Shown one piece after another: positions 8,269 through 15,731 of a stretch of 64,000 nt of DNA (position 1 is its first letter; every line of letters starts with the position of its first letter). Below the pieces are notes generated by a model. That model had not been told where the DNA came from. It did not search any database and worked only from the letters and a program-made list of their open reading frames with translations. Both the position numbers and the translations under genes were made by a program. Origin of the DNA: Microlunatus kandeliicorticis. GTDB lineage: Bacteria; Actinomycetota; Actinomycetes; Propionibacteriales; Propionibacteriaceae. Location: positions 1-64,000 of the forward strand of contig NZ_JACGWT010000005.1 in NCBI RefSeq assembly GCF_014137855.1. Reading direction: 5' to 3'.

Positions 8269-9188
8269 GCGCCGGACGCCGCGTAGCGCCGGAGCCCGGT
8301 GCGCCAGAGCAGCACGCTGAGCCCGCCGACTACCAGCAACCAGCCGAGCTGCTGGGCGAAACCGAACGCGACCCCGCCGGCCACCTGCCCGGTGGCCACC
8401 TCGATCGGGAAGGACACGAAGAACCGGAACGGCTGCCAGGACAGCGCGGTGGCCAGGGCCGGCGGCATCAGCACCAGCGGCACCACCGCGCCGGACAGCA
8501 CCCCCTTGATCAGCTCGAGGGCGACCAGGAAGCCGTTGACGTCGGAGAACCAGAAGGCCAGCGAGGCGCAGGCGATCTCGAAGCAGTGCGCGATCACCGC
8601 GGCCACCACCACGGCGACCACCGCCAGCGCCCAGTGCCGCGGGTCGCCGACCACCCGCGGCGTCTCGGGCAGCACGAGCACCACCACCACGATGATCGGG
8701 ACCAGCAGGGCGAGCTTGACCACCTTCTCGCCGAGGTTGTTGGCGTAGCCGTCGAGGTGCGGCGACGCCGGTCGCAACAGCGACCGGCTGAGCTCGCCGT
8801 TGCGGATGCTGGTGGACAGGAACGGCGCCGTCCAAGACGCGGTGGCCATCGAGACCACGCTGACCGCGAGGAAGTAGCTGTCGAGGTAGCTTTGGTCCAC
8901 CGGCAGGTCGGCGCCGGCGGCCACCGCCGCCCGCCAGACCAGCAGCGAGATCACCGGCACCAGCACGGTGGCCAGCTGGAGCATCAGGAAGTCGCCGCGG
9001 TAGACGAAGGTCATCGAGATGTTGAGGGCCAGCAGCCGGCCGAACGCCCGCAGCTGGCGTGGGAGCCGCCGGCGCCGACCGTGACCGCCACGACCAGGAT
9101 CATCATGCCCGTGATCATGCTGATCATGATCATGACGGCCGTGATCACCGCCACCGTGATCACGACCGGCGACCACCGGCGCGCTCAC
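8265..9188 (-). CDS. ABC-2 family transporter permease, first subunit, with His/Asp-rich N-terminus
   Basis: This is a 307-residue permease with about six membrane helices after residue 50. The GTG at 9188 was chosen because it overlaps the ATPase stop as GTGA. The first 37 residues are unusual: positions 10-37 contain eight His and seven Asp with Gly and Arg, including RHDHDQHDHGHDD. Such a cluster could bind Zn, Ni or Cu in the cytoplasm. I do not know this extension as part of the PF06182-like family. The rest, including WFSDVNGFLVALELIKG, looks like an ordinary ABC-2 permease pairing with the next gene. A start further downstream would remove the cluster but break the coupling. Confidence 0.8.
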   Translation of the reverse strand: MSAPVVAGRDHGGGDHGRHDHDQHDHGHDDPGRGGHGRRRRLPRQLRAFGRLLALNISMTFVYRGDFLMLQLATVLVPVISLLVWRAAVAAGADLPVDQSYLDSYFLAVSVVSMATASWTAPFLSTSIRNGELSRSLLRPASPHLDGYANNLGEKVVKLALLVPIIVVVVLVLPETPRVVGDPRHWALAVVAVVVAAVIAHCFEIACASLAFWFSDVNGFLVALELIKGVLSGAVVPLVLMPPALATALSWQPFRFFVSFPIEVATGQVAGGVAFGFAQQLGWLLVVGGLSVLLWRTGLRRYAASGA

Positions 9189-10201
9189 CGGCCCGCCAGC
9201 ACGTCGCGCATGACCTGGTCGAGGTCGGCGTCGCCGACGTCGAGGTCGACCAGCTCGCCCCACCCGGCCGCGGCACCCAGCAGCGCCGGCACCGCGTCAC
9301 GCTCGGCCCGCAGCTCGACGCTCGTCCCTTCCCGGCCGACCATCCGGGTGCCGCGCGGCCAGACCGCCGGGAGCTGCGGCGGGTGCCGGAACGTCAGCCG
9401 GAGCTCCTTGTCCGGGCTGGTCCGGGCGACCAGGTCGGCCACCGTGCCGTCGTAGCCGAGCCGGCCGTCGTCGACCAGCAGCACCCGGTCGCAGAGCTGC
9501 TCGACGTCGTCCATGTCGTGACTGGTCAGCACGATCGTCGTCCGGTCGCGGCGGTTGACCTCGGCGAGGAACTCGCGGACGGCCGCCGTCGAGACCACGT
9601 CGAGGCCGATGGTCGGCTCGTCGAGGAACAGCACCTCCGGGCGGTGCAGCAGCGCGGCGAGCAGCTCGCACTTCATCCGCTGGCCGAGCGACAGCTGCCG
9701 GACCGGGACGTCGAGCACCGTGGTCACGTCGAGCAGCTCGGCCAGGCCGGCCACCCGGCGGGCGAAGTCGTCGTGGTCGAGGTCGTACATCGCCCGGTGC
9801 ACCAGGTAGCTGTCCATCGGCGAGACGTCCCACCACAGCATCGCCTTGTTGCCCAGCACCACGGCGATCCGGCGCAGGAAGGCGAACTCGCGGCGCCACG
9901 GCTGGTGCCCGAGCACCCGGACCTCGCCCGCCGACGGGCGCAACAGCCCGCAGCAGAGCTTGATCGTGGTGGTCTTCCCCGCACCGTTGCGTCCGAGCAG
10001 CCCGACGAACTCTCCCGGCTCGACCCGCAGGTCGAGCCGGTCGAGGGCCCGGTGCTCCTCGACGTCGCGCGAGACCAGCCCGCGGAGCGCGCCGAGCAGG
10101 CCGGGCCGCTGCCGGCTCCGTCGGTAGTCCTTGATCAACTGCTGGGCGACGATCACGCCACCGCCGTCCGACCCGCCGGTCGGGACACCCTTCGTGGACA
10201 C
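9185..10201 (-). CDS. ABC transporter ATP-binding protein of the ABC-2 exporter
   Basis: This ATPase of 338 residues has Walker A GRNGAGKTTT near residue 65, the signature LSLGQRMKCEL, Walker B EVLFLDEPTIGLD and the H-loop SHD. The Gln after the signature Leu-Ser-Leu-Gly is typical of DrrA-like exporter ATPases. GTG at 10201 gives a reasonable distance from an upstream AAGG; a TTG at 10210 in the same frame is the alternative. The gene is first in a three-gene operon with GTGA and ATGA overlaps. A minus-strand -10 box (TAGAGT) at 10334-10339 would give a leader of about 125 bases that contains a 16-base palindrome at 10226-10241. Confidence 0.88.
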   Translation of the reverse strand: MSTKGVPTGGSDGGGVIVAQQLIKDYRRSRQRPGLLGALRGLVSRDVEEHRALDRLDLRVEPGEFVGLLGRNGAGKTTTIKLCCGLLRPSAGEVRVLGHQPWRREFAFLRRIAVVLGNKAMLWWDVSPMDSYLVHRAMYDLDHDDFARRVAGLAELLDVTTVLDVPVRQLSLGQRMKCELLAALLHRPEVLFLDEPTIGLDVVSTAAVREFLAEVNRRDRTTIVLTSHDMDDVEQLCDRVLLVDDGRLGYDGTVADLVARTSPDKELRLTFRHPPQLPAVWPRGTRMVGREGTSVELRAERDAVPALLGAAAGWGELVDLDVGDADLDQVMRDVLAGR

Positions 10202-10225
10202 AGGTTCCAACGCCTTCTGCTCCGG

Positions 10226-10241
10226 GCAACCGCGCGGTTGC
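10226..10241. promoter_or_regulatory. 16-base perfect palindrome upstream of the ABC-2 operon
   Basis: GCAACCGCGCGGTTGC is a perfect inverted repeat about 25-40 bases before the ATPase start. It could be a repressor operator or a small leader hairpin. No local regulator gene is obvious. Confidence 0.4.
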
Positions 10242-10333
10242 TCACCATTCGCTGCTGGGCCACAGGGTCACCCGGTCGGGCGGCACCTGAGACGCGCGAA
10301 CATCACCTGCCGGCTCGCGTGGGGCTGCGCGGG

Positions 10334-10339
10334 ACTCTA
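10334..10339 (-). promoter_or_regulatory. Candidate -10 box (TAGAGT) of the ABC-2 exporter operon
   Basis: TAGAGT on the minus strand matches the TANNNT box. It lies 132 bases before the GTG, so a transcript from here would carry the 10226-10241 palindrome in its leader. Confidence 0.35.
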
Positions 10340-10391
10340 CCGGCCGTCAGCGGGCGCGCCCAACGGTTTTCCCGGACGGCCCGGCGCGCGG

Positions 10392-11252
10392 TCACCGGGT
10401 CCAGAAGTCCTCCGGCCGGCGGCCGCGCCGGAAGCCGTTCTGCTCGGCCATCGCGACCGCGTCGGGGAAGTTCGCGGCCAGCCGGTCCGGGGTGTGGGCG
10501 TCGCTGCCGAAGCTGACCGCCCGGCCACCCTCCTGTGCCCACCACTGCGCGATCCACGGCCGGATCACGCCGACGTTGAGCTCGAGCGCCCGGCCGCTGG
10601 CCGCGATCGCCCGCATCGCCGCCCGGAACGGCTCCTCGAAGGTGTAGGGGTCGAACGGCCCGAGCCGCTCGGTCGGCCAGCTGCGGACCGCGTAGTCGAG
10701 GTGGGTGAAGACCGGGAACGCCGCGTCACTGCCGGCCATCACCACCGCCTCGGCCAGGTAGTCGGTGATCACCCGGTCGGCGGGCCAGCGGCGGTACAGC
10801 GTGATCGGCTCGTACCGGACGCCGTCGACGGTGAGGGTGTGCAGCGAACCGTTGACCCGGTCGAGACCGGCCAGGTCCAGCACGGCCAGGGCGCGGTCGA
10901 GGTCGAGGTGCGGCTGGCCGAACTCCACTCCGGTGAGGATCCGCAGCCCCGGGTGGTCACGACGGCAGCGCTCGACCTCGGCGCGGAAGGCGTCCAGCCG
11001 CGGGAGTGGCGGCACCAGGATGCCGTCCGCACCGATCAGCACCCGGTGCGCGGGCGAGGCGTCCTCGGCGTCGATCCCCCAGCCGGTGAGGTCGCAGTGC
11101 TCGGTGAAGATCACCGTGCTCAGCCCGATCCGTTCGGCGCGCGCGCAGTGCCCGCGCAGCGTCCCGTGCGCGGGCGAGTGCGGCCCGGGCCCGCCCGGCG
11201 AGACGTCCCAGGAGTACTCGCTGTGCACGTGGGTGTCCGCCGGCAGGTCCAT
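10392..11252 (-). CDS. PHP-domain phosphoesterase, histidinol-phosphatase (HisK) family
   Basis: This 286-residue protein begins MDLPADTHVHSEYSWD, the metal-binding HxH motif of PHP phosphoesterases, and continues with FTEHCDLTGW and later conserved His/Asp positions near the C-terminus (NVGVIRPW..., FGSDAHTP). These residues would coordinate a trinuclear metal centre. The family includes histidinol-phosphatase, but many actinobacterial members lie away from his genes, as here, so the substrate is open. ATG at 11252 was chosen because a CAGGCT box ends 6 bases upstream. No his gene is nearby. Confidence 0.78.
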   Translation of the reverse strand: MDLPADTHVHSEYSWDVSPGGPGPHSPAHGTLRGHCARAERIGLSTVIFTEHCDLTGWGIDAEDASPAHRVLIGADGILVPPLPRLDAFRAEVERCRRDHPGLRILTGVEFGQPHLDLDRALAVLDLAGLDRVNGSLHTLTVDGVRYEPITLYRRWPADRVITDYLAEAVVMAGSDAAFPVFTHLDYAVRSWPTERLGPFDPYTFEEPFRAAMRAIAASGRALELNVGVIRPWIAQWWAQEGGRAVSFGSDAHTPDRLAANFPDAVAMAEQNGFRRGRRPEDFWTR

Positions 11253-11258
11253 CACCCC

Positions 11259-11264
11259 AGCCTG
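11259..11264 (-). promoter_or_regulatory. -10 box (CAGGCT) of the PHP gene
   Basis: CAGGCT on the minus strand ends 6 bases before the ATG at 11252, which fits a leaderless transcript. Confidence 0.45.
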
Positions 11265-11362
11265 CCAGCACCCGGACTCCCGAGCCGCCGACGGATCCCC
11301 GAGCCCGTCGACGAGACGCACTGGTGACCGGACACCAGGAAGCGGCCTCGGCCCTCCTCCAC

Positions 11363-11368
11363 TAGCCT
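11363..11368 (+). promoter_or_regulatory. -10 box (TAGCCT) of the phosphoribosyltransferase gene
   Basis: TAGCCT ends 6 bases before the ATG at 11375, a leaderless arrangement. It is divergent from the PHP gene promoter. Confidence 0.6.
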
Positions 11369-11374
11369 GCCGCC

Positions 11375-11875
11375 ATGGCGAGCGAAGCGGTGACCGACGG
11401 CGACCGCGAGGTGCTGACCTGGGACCTCTTCGGCCAGGCGACCCGGGATCTGGCCCATGCGGTGGCCGACGACGGGTGGCACCCGGAGATCGTGTTGTCG
11501 ATCGCGCGCGGCGGTCTGCTGATCGGCGGCGCGCTCGGCTACGCCCTCGACCTCAAGAACACCTTCGTGATGAACGTGGAGTTCTACACCGGGATCGACC
11601 AGCGGCTCGAGATGCCGCGGATCCTGCCGCCGGTGCCCGACTTCGTCGACCTCGCGGACGCCCGGGTGCTGATCGCCGACGACGTCGCCGACACCGGCCA
11701 GACCCTGGCCTCGGTGATCGAGTTCGTGGCCAGCAAGGTCGGGCAGGTCCGCTCGGCGGTGCTGTACGAGAAGCCCCGGTCGCTGGTCCGCTGCGACTAC
11801 GTCTGGCGGCGTACCGACCGGTGGATCAACTTCCCGTGGTCCACCCTGCCGCCGGTGGTGCCGACCGCGGGCTGA
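11375..11875 (+). CDS. Phosphoribosyltransferase, type I fold (purine/xanthine-type)
   Basis: This 166-residue protein of the PRTase type I fold has the PRPP-binding motif VLIADDVADTGQTL near residues 95-108 and an N-terminal SIARGGLLIGGALGYALDL loop. It would transfer phosphoribose from PRPP to a purine-type base. Similar short proteins are annotated as xanthine or hypoxanthine phosphoribosyltransferases, but the hood region that sets base choice is short, so I do not assign the base. ATG is supported by a leaderless -10 box. Its last codons and TGA (GCGGGCTGA) are also the beginning of repeat array A, so the gene end appears to have been set by the repeat. Confidence 0.78.
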   Translation: MASEAVTDGDREVLTWDLFGQATRDLAHAVADDGWHPEIVLSIARGGLLIGGALGYALDLKNTFVMNVEFYTGIDQRLEMPRILPPVPDFVDLADARVLIADDVADTGQTLASVIEFVASKVGQVRSAVLYEKPRSLVRCDYVWRRTDRWINFPWSTLPPVVPTAG

Positions 11876-12131
11876 GCCTGTCGAAGCCCCCGACACCGCA
11901 CCGCGGGCTGAGCCTGTCGAAGCCCCCGACACCGCACCGCGGGCTGAGCCTGTCGAAGCCCCCGACACCGCACCGCGGGCTGAGCCCGTCGAAGCCCCGG
12001 CACGCACCGCGGGCTGAGCCCGTCGAAGCCCCGGCACGCACCGCGGGCTGAGCCCGTCGAAGCCCATCGCACCCCGGGCTGAGCCTGTCGAAGCCCTCGG
12101 CACGCACCGCGGGCTGAGCCTGTCGAAGCCC
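11869..12131. repeat. Array A: eight same-direction copies of the CTGAGCCTGTCGAAG core
   Basis: Eight units begin GGGCTGAGCC(T/C)GTCGAAGCCC at about 11869, 11905, 11941, 11977, 12011, 12045, 12076 and 12111, a spacing of 31-36 bases. Spacers repeat in two families (CCGACACCGCACC and CGGCACGCACC). All copies point the same way. The array fills the space between two convergent genes, so it lies downstream of both. The reading frames across it are artefacts of the repeat. Confidence 0.9.
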
Positions 12132-12149
12132 GCTCGCAGGTCGACCGGC

Positions 12150-13076
12150 TCAGACTCGCGGACCGTCGCCGGTCGCGCGCGGCCGGTCGGGGTCGCTGAT
12201 CCAGTCGCTCCAGGATCCCGGGTAGATCGCGCCGGCGGTCAGCCCGGCGGCCTCGCGAGCCAGCAGCGTGTGCGCGGCGGTGATCCCCGACCCGCAGTAG
12301 AAGACCGGCCCGTCCGGCCCGGCCGCGGCGTCGAGGTCGGCGTAGCGAGCGGCGATCTCCGCGGCCGGGCGGAACCGGCCGTCGGGGCCGACGTTGTCCA
12401 TCGACGGTGCGCTGACCGCACCCGGCAGGTGGCCGGCGACCGGGTCGACCGGCTCGCTCTCGCCGGTGTAGCGCTCCCAGCCGCGGACGTCGGCCACCGC
12501 CGGCGCCGTGCCCGCGGCGATCGCGGCGGCCAGCCGGTCGGCGTCCCAGAACCGGCGGTGCCCGGGCCGTGCGACGAAGTCGCCCTCGACCACCGGCCCG
12601 GCCGGCCCGGCCGGGCCGGTCTCCACCGGGTGACCGCCGTCGCGCCAGGCGGCCCAGCCGCCGTCGAGCACCGTGACGTCCGAGTGCCCGGCGTCGGTCA
12701 GCAGCCACCACAGCCGGGCCGCGGCCAGCGCGTTCGACCCGTCGTAGACCACCACCGGGCGTCCGCCACTCACCCCGGCGCGACGCATCGCCGCCTGGAA
12801 GTCGGCCGGTGCGGGCAGCGGGTGCCGTCCCCCGGGCCGGGCCCGGGTCGCCTCGGCCGGGTGCGGGGCGGAGAGCTCGGTCTCGAGGTCGACGAACCGG
12901 GCGCCGGGCACGTGCCCGGCCTCGTGCTCGGGGCGCCCGGACGGCCCGCCGAGCGTCCAGCGGACGTCCAGCAGCACCGGGCGGGCCGGGTCGCTCGCGT
13001 CGGTCCCGGCCAGGGCGACCGCGAGGGCGTCGGCGGTCACCAGGACGCCGTCCACGGGCGTGATCATGGCGTTCAT
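12150..13076 (-). CDS. Rhodanese-family sulfurtransferase, two-domain
   Basis: This protein of 308 residues has two rhodanese domains in tandem. The first, inactive-type domain carries LLDVRWTLGG and the linker motif HVPGARFVDLE; the second carries the active-site loop FYCGSGITAAHT with the catalytic Cys that accepts a persulfide. That arrangement is standard for thiosulfate or 3-mercaptopyruvate sulfurtransferases. The active loop CGSGITA is closer to the mercaptopyruvate/thiosulfate group of actinobacteria, but substrate preference cannot be read reliably. ATG at 13076 has GAGGAT 7 bases upstream; ATG at 13067 and 13085 are alternatives. The gene converges on the phosphoribosyltransferase across array A. 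Confidence 0.85.
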   Translation of the reverse strand: MNAMITPVDGVLVTADALAVALAGTDASDPARPVLLDVRWTLGGPSGRPEHEAGHVPGARFVDLETELSAPHPAEATRARPGGRHPLPAPADFQAAMRRAGVSGGRPVVVYDGSNALAAARLWWLLTDAGHSDVTVLDGGWAAWRDGGHPVETGPAGPAGPVVEGDFVARPGHRRFWDADRLAAAIAAGTAPAVADVRGWERYTGESEPVDPVAGHLPGAVSAPSMDNVGPDGRFRPAAEIAARYADLDAAAGPDGPVFYCGSGITAAHTLLAREAAGLTAGAIYPGSWSDWISDPDRPRATGDGPRV

Positions 13077-13106
13077 CCCACCCATCCTCGTCCGTGCGGG
13101 GTTGGG

Positions 13107-13112
13107 TAGCGT
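13107..13112 (+). promoter_or_regulatory. -10 box (TAGCGT) of the serine hydrolase gene
   Basis: TAGCGT ends 7 bases before the ATG at 13120 and predicts a leaderless transcript. It sits 31 bases from the start of the divergent sulfurtransferase gene. Confidence 0.6.
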
Positions 13113-13119
13113 GACCGGC

Positions 13120-14568
13120 ATGCCGACGACGTCCGGACCGGACTTCTCCTCCTCGCTGCAGGCGTTCCTCGACGGTGTGGCCGCCGACGACGCCCTCGAG
13201 CTGCACTCGCTGATCGTCCGCCAGCACGGCCGCGAGCTGGCCCGCGGCTGGTGGGAGCCCTACCGCCGCGACGACGTCCACCTGCTCTACTCGCTGAGCA
13301 AGAGCTTCACCTCGACGGCGGCCGGGTTCGCGGTGGCCGAGGGGCTGCTCGACCTCGACCGCCCGGCGCACAGCTACATCCCGGGCGCCGCGGAGGTGAT
13401 CACCGACGACCGGTCGGCCCGCATCACCGTCCGCGACGCCCTGCGGATGGCCACCGGGCACACCGTCGACACGCTGGACCGGCTCCGGGTCGAGGCGCAG
13501 CGGCACGACCCGCCGCTCGACCTGCCGGTCGCCTTCTTCGCGCTGCCGCCGGAGCAGGAGCCGGGTTCGGTGTTCTGCTACAACAACGGCGCCACCTACC
13601 TGGTCGCGGTGATCGTCCAGTCGCTGGTCGGCGAGCCGCTAAGCCGCTATCTGACGCCGCGGCTGTTCGAGCCGCTGGGCATCGCGACGCCCTACTGGCA
13701 GACCGACGCCGCCGGGCGCGAGATCGGCTTCTCCGGGCTGCACCTGCCGACCGAGGCGGTCGCCGCGTTCGGCCAGCTCTATCTGGACGGCGGGCGGCTG
13801 GGCGACCGGCAGGTCCTCCCCGAGGGCTGGGCGGCCGAGGCCAGCACCGCGCACACCCCGAACCCGGGTGAGCCGACCACCGACTGGCAGCAGGGCTACG
13901 GCTACCAGTTCTGGCGGTCCCAGCACGGCTTCCGCGGCGACGGTGCCTACGGCCAGTTCTGCCTGGTGCTGCCCGAGCAGGACGCCGTGGTGGCGATGAC
14001 CTCGGACACCGACCAGATGCAGGCGCTGCTCGACCTGGTGTGGGCGCACCTGCTGCCCGCCCTCGACGCCACCGCCGACCCCGCTGCCCCGGGGACGGGC
14101 GCGCCCGACCCGATCGTGCTCGACGCGCTGGCGCTGCCGGTGATCGGTGGACATCCGGCGCCGGTGCCCGCCCCGGTGTGGACGCCGACCCCGCCCAGCC
14201 CCGAGCAGCCGGCACCGATCTCGGTGCTCGAAGTGAGCGAGGACCGGCTGGTGCTCGGTCACCCCGACGGCGACGGGGAACGACGCTACGAGCTCGGGCT
14301 GACCCCGGGCGGCTGGTGCCGGACCGAGCTCGACCTGCCCGAGGGCCGGTTGCTGGTGGGGACGAGCGCCGGCTGGACCGGGCCGGACACCTTCGAGGCC
14401 GCGCTGGCGATGATCAACACGCCGCACCGGCTCGAGGTCCGCGGCCAGGTCAGCGCCGGTGACGACGGCACCCCGACGGCGACCTCGACGGTCGGCTGGC
14501 GGCTCCCGCCCCTCGGCCCGACCCACCCTTGGATGCTGACCATCCCTCGGGCCTCCGTCCGCCCCTGA
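13120..14568 (+). CDS. Serine hydrolase, beta-lactamase/class C fold
   Basis: This 482-residue protein belongs to the beta-lactamase-related group PF00144. The nucleophile motif SxxK is SLSK in LYSLSKSFTS near residue 58, and the second motif is YNN in FCYNNGATYLVA. No signal peptide is visible at the N-terminus (MPTTSGPDFSSSLQAF), so it is probably cytoplasmic. The last 130 residues form an added beta-rich domain after a Pro-rich linker. Enzymes of this type include esterases and D-amino-acid amidases; a true beta-lactamase role is unlikely without export. Start choice rests on the TAGCGT box 7 bases upstream. The 3' end runs into repeat array B. Confidence 0.82.
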   Translation: MPTTSGPDFSSSLQAFLDGVAADDALELHSLIVRQHGRELARGWWEPYRRDDVHLLYSLSKSFTSTAAGFAVAEGLLDLDRPAHSYIPGAAEVITDDRSARITVRDALRMATGHTVDTLDRLRVEAQRHDPPLDLPVAFFALPPEQEPGSVFCYNNGATYLVAVIVQSLVGEPLSRYLTPRLFEPLGIATPYWQTDAAGREIGFSGLHLPTEAVAAFGQLYLDGGRLGDRQVLPEGWAAEASTAHTPNPGEPTTDWQQGYGYQFWRSQHGFRGDGAYGQFCLVLPEQDAVVAMTSDTDQMQALLDLVWAHLLPALDATADPAAPGTGAPDPIVLDALALPVIGGHPAPVPAPVWTPTPPSPEQPAPISVLEVSEDRLVLGHPDGDGERRYELGLTPGGWCRTELDLPEGRLLVGTSAGWTGPDTFEAALAMINTPHRLEVRGQVSAGDDGTPTATSTVGWRLPPLGPTHPWMLTIPRASVRP

Positions 14569-14574
14569 GCCGCT

Positions 14575-14905
14575 GCACGCGCCCTGAGCCCGGACGAGGG
14601 GCCCTGAGCCCGGAAGAGGTGCCCTGAGCCTGTCGAAGGGCCAACCCACCGTGCCCTGAGCCCGTCGAAGGGCGAGGCCGTTCGCGGCTTCGACAGGCTC
14701 AGCCGGCGTCCCCACGGCTTCGACCGGCTCAGCCGACGTCCCCACGGGCTTCGAAGCGCTCAGCCCACGTCCCAACGGCTTCGACCGGCTCAGCCGGCGT
14801 CTCAACGGCTTCGACGGGCTCAGCCGGCGTCCCCACAGGGTTCGACCGGCTCACCCCAGGTCTCAGCCGGGCTTCGACCGGCTCAGCCCACGTCGGAGCA
14901 GGGTC
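14575..14905. repeat. Array B: two opposed blocks of the CTTCGACAGGCTCAG core
   Basis: From 14575 to about 14675, partial and full copies read CCCTGAG...(CCCTGAGCCTGTCGAAGGG type). From about 14685 to 14905, about eight copies read in the other direction (GGCTTCGACAGGCTCAGCC type), several with CCGGCTC or CGGGCTC variants. The blocks point at each other near 14680, where the flanking copies could pair into one long stem. The array fills the space between the convergent serine hydrolase and tdk genes, and no coding sequence is credible in it. Confidence 0.85.
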
Positions 14906-15713
14906 AGCCCACCTCGGCGCCCTGGGCGAAGGGCAGCGGGTCGGACAGGGTGGCCCGGGCGACCGCGCGGGTGACCCCGCGCCGGTGGTGCCGGCGGCAG
15001 AGCACCTCGTAGGCGACCACCGGCCGGACGTCCACCTCGGTCGGGGTCCAGGTCGGCGCGGGCACCGGGGCCGGCTCCTCCTCGTCGGTGTCGTCGTCGG
15101 TCTCGTCGGGAGCGAGCACCGGCTCCTCCGGGTCGAGGTCGGGCACCGCGACCTGCTCGGCCGGTCCGGGCGACGGATCCTCTCCGGCCAGGTCGCCGAT
15201 CACCACCTGGTCACCCTCGGTGACCATCCGGCCGTCCACCGTCCGCGCGTTGTGGGTCGCCCGCTCCCCGCACCAGCACAGGGCCTGCACCTGGAGCGTC
15301 TCCACCCGGTCGCACAGCTCGACCAGCCGCTGCGAGCCCGGGAACATCCGGGTCTGGAAGTCGGTGAGGATGCCCACCGCGGTGACGTCGATCTGCAGCT
15401 CGTCGACGATCCGGGCGAGCTGGTCGATCTGCCGCGGCGTGTAGAACTGCGTCTCGTCGCAGACCAGGTAGTCGATCCGCCGCCCGCCGGTCAGCTGCTC
15501 GGTGACGTAGCGCCAGAAGTCGAAGTCGGGGGCGACCTCGATGGCCGGCCGCTGGAGCCCGAGCCGCGACGAGATGGTCGGCTCGCCGGCGCGGTCGCGG
15601 CAGGTGAAGAGCCGTCCCTGACGTCCGCCGGTGCTGTTGGTGTGGTCGATCTGCAGCGCGAGGGTGGACTTGCCGCAGTCCATCGGGCCGGTGAAGAACA
15701 GGAAGTCAGCCAC
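14904..15713 (-). CDS. tdk: Thymidine kinase (type II) with an acidic insertion
   Basis: Thymidine kinase phosphorylates thymidine with ATP in pyrimidine salvage. The 269-residue product has the P-loop TGPMDCGKST (8-17), the catalytic Glu in DETQF (86-90), the conserved FPGSQRLVELCD, and zinc-site residues CWC (146-148) and CRRH (239-242). Between the two halves of the zinc site, residues about 175-231 form a Pro/Asp/Glu-rich insert (including DETDDDTDEEE), which makes the protein longer than the usual 190-220 residues. GTG at 15713 has CAGGAT 6 bases upstream, a leaderless arrangement. The gene follows the phosphodiesterase gene closely but has its own promoter-like box. Confidence 0.88.
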   Translation of the reverse strand: MADFLFFTGPMDCGKSTLALQIDHTNSTGGRQGRLFTCRDRAGEPTISSRLGLQRPAIEVAPDFDFWRYVTEQLTGGRRIDYLVCDETQFYTPRQIDQLARIVDELQIDVTAVGILTDFQTRMFPGSQRLVELCDRVETLQVQALCWCGERATHNARTVDGRMVTEGDQVVIGDLAGEDPSPGPAEQVAVPDLDPEEPVLAPDETDDDTDEEEPAPVPAPTWTPTEVDVRPVVAYEVLCRRHHRRGVTRAVARATLSDPLPFAQGAEVG

Positions 15714-15719
15714 CGGACG

Positions 15720-15725
15720 ATCCTG
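15720..15725 (-). promoter_or_regulatory. -10 box (CAGGAT) of tdk
   Basis: CAGGAT on the minus strand ends 6 bases before the GTG at 15713. It overlaps the short gap after the phosphodiesterase gene stop at 15732. Confidence 0.4.
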
Positions 15726-15731
15726 CCAGCT

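Noticed and set aside
11797-12131. Repeated peptides such as GLSLSKPPTPH across array A
   Set aside because: They arise from translating the nucleotide repeat; the real genes end at its edges.
13120-14568. Secreted beta-lactamase
   Set aside because: SxxK and YxN motifs are present, but no signal peptide is seen and an extra C-terminal domain is present, so an esterase or peptidase-like role is more likely.
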